A model generated the notes under the pieces. That model searched no databases. It saw only the letters and a list, made by a program, of their open reading frames with translations, and was not told the origin of the DNA. A DNA stretch of 12,769 nucleotides. It comes from Candidatus Hydrothermota bacterium (GTDB lineage: Bacteria > Hydrothermota > Hydrothermia > UBA1063). Positions 1-5,876 of the stretch are shown in pieces (within the stretch, counting starts at the first letter, position 1; each line of letters starts with the position of its first letter). A program made the position numbers and the translations under genes. The stretch lies in assembly GCA_003644895.1 (NCBI GenBank), contig QNDO01000023.1, positions 1 through 12,769 on the forward strand. Reading direction: 5' to 3'.

Positions 1-1042
1 AAATCCACCCATAATAAAAAATTAAAAACAGAAATGCAAGAAAGAGAGGAATCCCTCCATTTACAAGCATTTGAATATAATCATTGTGAAAGTGTCCGGT
101 GAGTGCCTTTTTGAGCCCCTCGTCCTTATTGTATTCTTTCAAGGCATGAGTTTCCTGTTTTTCAATGTATTTTTCAGCCACATCATGCCATGTTTCATAT
201 CCCAACCCAGTGAAGGGATATTTTTGGAATATTTTTAGCCCAGTTTTCCAGAGTTCCAGCCGCAAACTTGCACTTCTGTCCTTTGAATACTCTGCCACAG
301 TTTCTGCCCTTTTTCTGGTATGGGGGTTCAGAAAAATTACAAGGATGAATAGAATGAAAAGAAGGCAACTTTTTATTCTTAATCTCTTCTCTCCAGCAAA
401 AATGACCATGAATAAAAAGAAGACACTGACAGCCAGATAGTAAGACCTTGAGAGGTTGTACGCTATGGAAAGAATCAGGATAAAGGCGGCGATCCATATA
501 AGCTTTTTGTTGTCTCCAACTTCCTTAACTGAAAAGAGAGGCAATAAAAATGAAATGACACCAGCATAGGTAAGCCTCCCCCCAAGAAATCCTGTAAGAA
601 GTCCTTTTCTGTTTAGCACAGGACTTAAAGCTGATGGAATAAAGAGATAGAGTAATAAGGTTACCCCCACTATAATAAGTGTGGCATAAAGAAATGATAA
701 ATATACTCTTTCCTTCTCTCTACTTCCCAGAAAAATACCCAGTACAAACAAGAGAAGTACATCCCATATAAAGCTTTTGAGGTTAACAATGCCGGTAAAA
801 TGGGTGGGGGAAACTAAAGAGGTAAAAACAGCCACTCCTAGGAATAAATAAAAGGGGAAGACTATTCTGTGTTTAAAGAGGGATGCTTGTGATAAAAGAA
901 GTACAGCAAGACCCAGAAAAATGACGATATTCTGAAAAGTTATTGGTAAAAGTAAAGATACCGGGAGAGCGATGGCCAGGATTTTAGCAGCTAAAGTCCT
1001 CTGTGTATGGTCTATATTCCCCGACTTTATGATAATTTGCAT
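1..1042 (-). CDS. O-antigen ligase/polymerase-like membrane protein (3' end cut by window edge)
   Basis: The frame is open from an ATG at 1042 to the left edge, giving 347 visible residues with no stop, so the C-terminus is missing. The protein is strongly hydrophobic, with many predicted membrane helices (for example about residues 20-52, 61-78, 90-106, 117-136, 155-172, 180-195, 201-216, 225-239 and 330-347). Wzy/WaaL-like marks are an Arg in the NLSRSYYLA segment (R199), SLRLELW near 259-265 followed by YPFTGLGYETW, and the loop HFHNDYIQMLVNGG (317-330), which resembles the HNxxL...G motif of the O-antigen ligase family (PF04932). The likely role is joining or polymerising lipid-linked glycans in the inner membrane. 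It overlaps the upstream glycosyltransferase by 59 bases; the ATG has GGAG three bases upstream and no other good start lies nearby. Ligase versus polymerase cannot be told from sequence. Confidence 0.85.
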   Translation of the reverse strand, partial: MQIIIKSGNIDHTQRTLAAKILAIALPVSLLLPITFQNIVIFLGLAVLLLSQASLFKHRIVFPFYLFLGVAVFTSLVSPTHFTGIVNLKSFIWDVLLLFVLGIFLGSREKERVYLSFLYATLIIVGVTLLLYLFIPSALSPVLNRKGLLTGFLGGRLTYAGVISFLLPLFSVKEVGDNKKLIWIAAFILILSIAYNLSRSYYLAVSVFFLFMVIFAGEKRLRIKSCLLFILFILVIFLNPHTRKRAETVAEYSKDRSASLRLELWKTGLKIFQKYPFTGLGYETWHDVAEKYIEKQETHALKEYNKDEGLKKALTGHFHNDYIQMLVNGGIPLFLAFLFLIFYYGWI

Positions 1043-1913
1043 ATTCTCCAATCCTCTTTCCAAAGAGCTTTTCCGTAATATCAGCAAAAAAATCCCTTAT
1101 CTTCCATTTCAATTTTCTTTTTAAATACTCTTTTTTCACCTCCAGAAAATTATCTTTATCTGCTTCCTGTTTCACAATCCGCTCCTGCATTACTTTTGGG
1201 TGGGTATCTTTAAAGAAATGTAGTGAGTCTTTGTGTACATATAATTCATCCAGTTTCTTGCTGGCAAATTTTTCCACTACATCTTTGTCTTCTTTCCAGT
1301 GCCATCTAGAATGCTCTACGATTTTTTCCTTCATTTTGCTCTTTCTTCTTGCCCAGCCATAGTGGTAGATGTAGGCATCCAGCACAATGCAATTCAGTTT
1401 TCTTCCATTTATTCTGAAACTATGTGCAGCCTTGTATGCAGAAACCCCAATCCCATTTCTAATTATTCTCACCTCATTCCTTACCCATCCCTCTCCTTCA
1501 TGATATAGGTAAAAATTTCCGTAAAAATGTTTGTATTTCAATGTAAAACCTTCCACTTCCTTTTTATCAAGATATTCCTCCAGAGCGCATTTAATATACT
1601 CAAGATATTTCTCATGCACAACCTCGTCCCCTTGTAAGTAGAAACACCAATCTCCAGTGCATTCTTTAAGTGCCAGATTAGTATAGTGTACAAGAAGTTT
1701 CCCTTCTCCGCGCATATCCTCAAGCCATGGAGATTCTATAATCTTTATCTTTGGGTCTTCAATGCTCTTTATGAGTTCAAGGGTTCCATCTTCCGATTCC
1801 ACAACATTGACGATGTATTCATCAACAATGGGGAGTATGGATTTAATGGATTCAACTATAGGGTAATCCAGCTTTACTGCATTTCTTATGAAAGTAAACC
1901 CACTGATCCTCAT
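984..1913 (-). CDS. Glycosyltransferase family 2-like protein
   Basis: This 309-residue soluble protein opens with GFTFIRNAVKLDYPIVESI, a typical beginning for GT-A-fold glycosyltransferases that use nucleotide-sugar donors. The stretch VESEDGTLELI (38-48) fits the nucleotide-binding region. FYLQGDEVVHE (91-101) sits where this subfamily usually has a QADE-type acidic, metal-binding motif. A basic region, WVRNEVRIIRNG (143-154) and YIYHYGWARRKSKMKEK (181-197), follows, and the C-terminal third is Lys-rich without membrane helices. Its ATG overlaps the MFS stop as ATGA (1910-1913), and its 3' end lies inside the start of the O-antigen ligase-like gene, so it probably acts in the same surface-glycan pathway. 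The donor and acceptor sugars cannot be assigned. Family call is firm; pathway is inferred from neighbours. Confidence 0.87.
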   Translation of the reverse strand: MRISGFTFIRNAVKLDYPIVESIKSILPIVDEYIVNVVESEDGTLELIKSIEDPKIKIIESPWLEDMRGEGKLLVHYTNLALKECTGDWCFYLQGDEVVHEKYLEYIKCALEEYLDKKEVEGFTLKYKHFYGNFYLYHEGEGWVRNEVRIIRNGIGVSAYKAAHSFRINGRKLNCIVLDAYIYHYGWARRKSKMKEKIVEHSRWHWKEDKDVVEKFASKKLDELYVHKDSLHFFKDTHPKVMQERIVKQEADKDNFLEVKKEYLKRKLKWKIRDFFADITEKLFGKRIGEYANYHKVGEYRPYTEDFSC

Positions 1914-3064
1914 AGGCCTATTATATTGTCCCTCATGTTATTTTTCAAAATCACCAGGAAGATAGATGAAATTACTGCAAATATCACAGCCCCGACAAAT
2001 GGTCCCTGGGGTAGGAAGTTTCTTTTAAGTACATATCCGATCATGGGTCCTGCAGCAGAAGCAAGTCCTGCAAGTGTTCCAAATAAACCAATGGCCCTCC
2101 CCCTTGTCTCTCTGGTGGTGATGAGGTTGATGATAACTTGATAGGAAATATAAGAAAACTGGATGAACATAATAGAAATCGGGAAGAGGAGATAAGAAAG
2201 AGTCCCTCCCAGGACGAAACTCCAGAGTAGAATGAGGATAGAATGAGAGAGCATTCCCAGAATCATAGACTTTACATGCCCTATTTTATCCCCCAGTTTA
2301 CCCGCAAGTACGCTTACAGCAGCCTGAAGGAATGCTCCTGCAGAGAATAGGAGGTTAATATTCCTTTTATCCATCTTGAGAAATTCCCTCATGTGGAGGG
2401 CGAGGAATGGCCCCCAGATGGTTACCGAGTCCATAAGATAGAAGAAAATGCCCGCGAGTAGATAAAGTATGAATACTGAAGAGAGGAGCTTCTTGATACT
2501 GGTTTTGACCCTAACAGGTGAGGAGGTTTCCTCAAGATAGAATAGTCTCAATACAGCAGTAAACATAAGGATAAATGCTGAGATCTTCATCAAAAGTCTC
2601 AGATCAATCCATTTTAGCATCAAAGCACCTGCCAGGGGACCAGTGGCACTTCCCAGAACATAGGCAAGCTCCGTAAAACCAAAGGCTTTACCCTTTTCCT
2701 TGTGGAGACTTTCTCCCACCAGAGCAGTATACGCAGGTATCTGAAAAGACGTGAAAAAATAGGTAATACACATGGTGGTTACAGCAAATACCCATGAACG
2801 GGAAAGGGATAGTATAAATAGGAGAATGGCGTTTGCAAAAGTTGGGTAGGTGATGGTAGGTTTTCTACCCCACTTATCAGAGAGAACTCCTCCAATATAC
2901 TGTCCGGAAGTTATTAATATGGTGAGGAGGGTGTAAGAAAGAGCTATGTCCTTTTCCTGTGCCCCCAGATTTTTCAGAAATATAGGAAAGAGGAAAAACC
3001 ATGTATAAAAGGAAAAACTTGCAAGAAAAATGGTTACCACAATGGTTTTTATATTGCGGTTCAT
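1910..3064 (-). CDS. Major facilitator superfamily (MFS) transporter
   Basis: The 384 residues form about 12 predicted membrane helices, the usual MFS size. The signature loop between helices 2 and 3 is present as GGVLSDKWGRKP (58-69), with the matching half-repeat AGKLGDKIGH (254-263) in the second half. Gly/Pro-rich helix motifs GSATGPLAGA (138-147) and ASAAGPMIGY (335-344) resemble the motif found in exporters. A charged cytoplasmic loop around 178-194 separates the two six-helix halves. It starts 11 bases after the M42 peptidase stop and no convincing Shine-Dalgarno precedes the ATG, so coupled translation is likely. The substrate is unknown: drug or metabolite efflux is the default reading of the motifs, and export of a sugar-related compound is only suggested by the genes around it. 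Confidence 0.9.
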   Translation of the reverse strand: MNRNIKTIVVTIFLASFSFYTWFFLFPIFLKNLGAQEKDIALSYTLLTILITSGQYIGGVLSDKWGRKPTITYPTFANAILLFILSLSRSWVFAVTTMCITYFFTSFQIPAYTALVGESLHKEKGKAFGFTELAYVLGSATGPLAGALMLKWIDLRLLMKISAFILMFTAVLRLFYLEETSSPVRVKTSIKKLLSSVFILYLLAGIFFYLMDSVTIWGPFLALHMREFLKMDKRNINLLFSAGAFLQAAVSVLAGKLGDKIGHVKSMILGMLSHSILILLWSFVLGGTLSYLLFPISIMFIQFSYISYQVIINLITTRETRGRAIGLFGTLAGLASAAGPMIGYVLKRNFLPQGPFVGAVIFAVISSIFLVILKNNMRDNIIGL

Positions 3065-3075
3065 AGGAATATTGG

Positions 3076-4128
3076 TCAGTAAAGGCCGCTACTGTCCAGC
3101 TCTTTGAGTATGTGGTAAACGAGTTCTACAGTGTTATTAAAATCACTCAATTTCATTATTGAGAGGGGGGAATGTATGTACCTTGTAGGGGTAGAGATAA
3201 CCCCTGCCTTACACCCACTTTTTGTGAGATGTATCACTCCCGCATCAGTTCCTCCGAAGGTAGGAATCTTATACTGATAAGGTATGTTGTGTTTTTCAGC
3301 TACGTTTTCAAAGAACCTGAGCACTTCCTGTTTTACAACAATACTCTTATCAGCAACGGTAATTGCTGGACCTTTCCCCAGTTTTGTGGGCTGCTTTTCG
3401 GGAGGAATACCAGGAGTATCAGCTGCTATGGTTCCTTCTAATGCAATTGCAAAATCTGGCTCAATCTGCCAGGCTGCGGTTCTTGTTCCTCTTAAACCAA
3501 GCTCCTCCCCCATGGAAAAACTCACATACAAGTCAAAGGGCAGTTTTTCGTTTTTCAATTTTTCCAGAACGGATATTGCGACAGCACATCCAGCCCTGTC
3601 ATCAAAAGCCTTCCCCATGAGGGTATCTTCATCGATCTGTTCAAGTGGATAATGTAAAACTGCTGGATCCCCAACGTTTATCCCTTTAGCTTTTATCTCT
3701 TCCTGTGAGGTGGCACCCACGTCAATGTACAACTTATCAAGGGGTATAGGTTTATTCCTTTCTTCCTGTGGAAGTACATGCGGAGGAATTGTTCCTATTA
3801 CCCCCCTCACTTTTCTTCCATCGCGGGTTTTGATTGTCACTGCGTGTCCGGGGAGGATTCTCACATCCCATCCCCCTATGGTGGTGAATTTTATAAATCC
3901 CTTCTCAATATGGGATACAATCAGTCCCACCTCGTCTGAGTGAGCGTCCAACATAATCTTTGCTTTTCCCTCGCCCCTCTTTAAGGCAATAAGATTACCT
4001 ACTCTATCGGTATAAAATTCGTCCACCATTCCTTCAATATATTTTCTGATAATTTCTCTGGTTTCTTCCTCAAAACCTCCTACACCAAAGGAATCTGATA
4101 ATTCTCTCAAAAGTTTTGTCCTATCCAT
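3076..4128 (-). CDS. M42 family metallo-aminopeptidase (FrvX/TET-like)
   Basis: This 350-residue cytoplasmic enzyme has the full M42 set: LDAHSDEVG (60-68, metal His63 and Asp65), KAFDDRAG (173-180, bridging Asp), SMGEELGLRGT (205-215, general base Glu208 and ligand Glu209), ALEGT (229-233, Glu231 at the second-metal position) and TRYIHSP (315-321, His319). Residues between about 65 and 165 form the inserted dimerisation domain typical of the family. Such enzymes assemble into large tetrahedral or dodecameric particles and remove N-terminal residues from short peptides; some relatives were annotated as endoglucanases, for which the sequence gives no support. The ATG has a G-rich Shine-Dalgarno (GGGGG, about six bases upstream). 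It lies 25 bases after the aminotransferase and 11 before the MFS gene. No link to glycan synthesis is evident beyond co-transcription. Confidence 0.93.
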   Translation of the reverse strand: MDRTKLLRELSDSFGVGGFEEETREIIRKYIEGMVDEFYTDRVGNLIALKRGEGKAKIMLDAHSDEVGLIVSHIEKGFIKFTTIGGWDVRILPGHAVTIKTRDGRKVRGVIGTIPPHVLPQEERNKPIPLDKLYIDVGATSQEEIKAKGINVGDPAVLHYPLEQIDEDTLMGKAFDDRAGCAVAISVLEKLKNEKLPFDLYVSFSMGEELGLRGTRTAAWQIEPDFAIALEGTIAADTPGIPPEKQPTKLGKGPAITVADKSIVVKQEVLRFFENVAEKHNIPYQYKIPTFGGTDAGVIHLTKSGCKAGVISTPTRYIHSPLSIMKLSDFNNTVELVYHILKELDSSGLY

Positions 4129-4153
4129 GTTTTACCCCCAAGTTTTTTTATGA

Positions 4154-5254
4154 TCATTTTTTAAAAAATTCCCTTATTGAATCAATAATGTAATTTACTT
4201 CCTCTTCCGTTAACTCCGGGAAGACAGGTAAAGAGAGGACCTCCTTCGTTGCTTTTTCTGCCACAGGAAGGTCGCCTTCCTCATATCCAAGATAACTGAG
4301 GGCAGGCTGGAGATGGAGGGGGATGGGGTAGTGAATGGCTACTTGGATTCCTTTATTTCTCAGAAAATCAACAAGCTGGTCTCTTTTTTCAGTTCTTATG
4401 GTATACTGATGATAAATATGAATATTTCCCTCATCTACTTCTGGAACTCTCACAATATATTTCAACGCTTCGTTGTATATAGAGGCAATTTCTTGCCGTC
4501 TTTTATTCCAGCTCTCTATATATTTCATTTTAACTCTGAGGAATGCTGCCTGCAGGGCATCCAATCTGGAATTGTATCCCAGGAATTGATGGTAATATTT
4601 TCTCGGGGAACCGTGAACCCTTAACATCCGCACTTTTTTTGCCAGCTCATCATCATTGGTTACAATCAGTCCACCATCTCCCAGGCATGAAAGATTTTTT
4701 GTGGGGAAGAAACTGAAAGTTCCCAGATCTCCAAAGGTTCCGAGACTTTTACCATTTCTCTTTGCGCCTATACCCTGGGCTGTATCCTCTATTACCTTAA
4801 GATTATATTTTTGTGCAATTTGGAGTATCTTTTCCATCTTAACTCCCTGACCAAAAATGTGTACCGGGAGGATGGCTTTAGTCTTCGGAGTTATTTTTTC
4901 TTCAATCTTTTCTACATCTATGTTCATTGTTTTATCATCAATATCAACGAATACAGGTACGGCACCCTTCTGAGCAATAGATTCTGCAGTGGCAAAGAAG
5001 GTGAAGGGTGTGGTTATAACCTCATCACCGGGTTTGATACCAATGGCAGAAAGAGAGAGGATCAAGGCATCTGTACCGTTCCCTACACCAATGGCGTGCT
5101 TCACCCCGAGATATTCTGCCACTTCTTTTTCAAAACTCTCCAGTTCCTGACCATAAATGAAAATTCCAGACTCCAGTACTCTTCTGAATGCTTCTTCAAG
5201 TTCATCCTTCATTATTGCATGCTGCCTTTTGAGATCTATTATGGGTATCTGCAT
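4154..5254 (-). CDS. DegT/DnrJ/EryC1/StrS-family PLP-dependent sugar aminotransferase
   Basis: At 366 residues it matches the usual family length. Visible landmarks are VGNGTDALILSL (57-68, cofactor phosphate region), VIEDTAQGIGA (154-164, Asp157 facing the pyridine nitrogen), GTFSFFPTKNL (178-188, with Lys186 as the PLP Schiff-base lysine), LGDGGLIVTND (191-201), GYNSRLDALQAAFL (226-239) and the substrate-side segment IHYPIPLHLQPA (308-319). These enzymes transfer an amino group from Glu or Gln to a nucleotide-linked keto-sugar, feeding O-antigen, capsule or glycoprotein glycans; the later glycosyltransferase and ligase genes fit that. The sugar cannot be fixed, though 3-aminotransferases of the FdtB/QdtB type are reasonable candidates. 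The ATG has an excellent AAGGAGG six bases upstream, but this site can be buried in a hairpin with the end of the preceding gene. Confidence 0.93.
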   Translation of the reverse strand: MQIPIIDLKRQHAIMKDELEEAFRRVLESGIFIYGQELESFEKEVAEYLGVKHAIGVGNGTDALILSLSAIGIKPGDEVITTPFTFFATAESIAQKGAVPVFVDIDDKTMNIDVEKIEEKITPKTKAILPVHIFGQGVKMEKILQIAQKYNLKVIEDTAQGIGAKRNGKSLGTFGDLGTFSFFPTKNLSCLGDGGLIVTNDDELAKKVRMLRVHGSPRKYYHQFLGYNSRLDALQAAFLRVKMKYIESWNKRRQEIASIYNEALKYIVRVPEVDEGNIHIYHQYTIRTEKRDQLVDFLRNKGIQVAIHYPIPLHLQPALSYLGYEEGDLPVAEKATKEVLSLPVFPELTEEEVNYIIDSIREFFKK

Positions 5255-5304
5255 TGGATGCCTCCTTTTAAAATTTATAAAAGAGGACCAGGTCTGTCCT
5301 CTCT
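5255..5304 (-). promoter_or_regulatory. Two competing hairpins over the aminotransferase ribosome-binding site
   Basis: In the minus-strand RNA, hairpin 1 pairs AGAGGAC (5302-5296) with GTCCTCT (5288-5282) around a 7-base loop, can be extended by a G-U and an A-U pair, and is followed by a short U-rich stretch, so it resembles an intrinsic terminator. Hairpin 2 pairs CCTCTTTTA (5286-5278) with TAAAAGGAGG (5270-5261), with one bulged G, and covers the aminotransferase Shine-Dalgarno (AAGGAGG, 5267-5261). Both use CCTCT, so they cannot form together. Both overlap the last codons of the DUF5683-like gene, so a ribosome finishing that gene would open them. A regulatory role is inferred, and no folding energies were calculated. 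Confidence 0.4.
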
Positions 5305-5876
5305 GGAAGATGATGAAGAGAGACCTTTACTTTTTTGCTTCCGATTTTTTCCGAAATGAAGGCATCGATTCCACTTGCAAGATGATTAAGCAAAATAAAA
5401 CCCATTAATGCAGTCATTCTGTTCCCTATACTTCTATAACTGGACATTTTATCCTGAAAGGTATAAAAATTTGCGAATCCATTCCATTCCCAGCTGAATG
5501 AAGGGATTTTTTCTCTCACGTATTGGTCCTGTGCCTCAGGATCATCGGGATAATATTGTCTCGCCTCTCTGTAAAGGTATTCAATATAGGCATCAAAAGA
5601 TGGATATCTTTCCACCAGATTCCATGTCTCATTGATATCTGCTGGGAGATTACAGCCTGCATTGGTATATGCAAACACTCTTGCGTCTTCTTTCATCCTG
5701 TCTCTTTCAAGTTTGCTCTGAAAAAGATAGAAGAGACTTGCTCCTTCCATTACAAGGTAAACATATCCTCTCTTGTTTCCCTCCTTTATCTGGGAATATC
5801 CAGGAATTAACAGGGATTTCAGGAAAGATGTACCAGGAGAGCTTACCAGAAGAAAGGTAAGAAAGAGTGTTATCAA
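5268..5876 (-). CDS. DUF5683-like envelope protein of unknown function
   Basis: The 202-residue protein has a hydrophobic N-terminus (1-13, signal peptide or membrane anchor), then SLLIPGYSQIKEGNKRGYVY (21-40) leading into a hydrophobic segment (about 38-52). This is the PG-x-x-Q-x-x-x-G arrangement typical of DUF5683. A polar, aromatic-rich middle (about 55-145) is followed by a second hydrophobic segment, MTALMGFILLNHLASGIDAFIS, with the family's N-H-x-x-S-x-x-D-A pattern. Its function is not known; location in the cell envelope is inferred. The start is a TTG overlapping the gyrA stop as TTGA (5873-5876), chosen because GGAGGAGG lies seven bases upstream (5884-5891) inside the gyrA tail and a hydrophobic leader follows. 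The gap to the aminotransferase is 13 bases, and its final codons contribute to the competing hairpins. Confidence 0.72.
   Translation of the reverse strand: MITLFLTFLLVSSPGTSFLKSLLIPGYSQIKEGNKRGYVYLVMEGASLFYLFQSKLERDRMKEDARVFAYTNAGCNLPADINETWNLVERYPSFDAYIEYLYREARQYYPDDPEAQDQYVREKIPSFSWEWNGFANFYTFQDKMSSYRSIGNRMTALMGFILLNHLASGIDAFISEKIGSKKVKVSLHHLPERTDLVLFYKF

Noticed and set aside
195..497. Minus-strand 100-codon frame near the left edge
   Set aside because: The membrane-protein frame on the same strand (1-1042) contains family motifs and continuous helices; this frame is an out-of-phase shadow.
1686..2141. Plus-strand 151-codon open frame opposite the glycosyltransferase and MFS genes
   Set aside because: It lies antisense to two well-supported genes, has no recognisable domain and spans their junction; it is a shadow frame.
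4811..5359. Plus-strand 182-codon open frame opposite the aminotransferase
   Set aside because: It is antisense to strongly conserved PLP-enzyme sequence and its composition is not protein-like.
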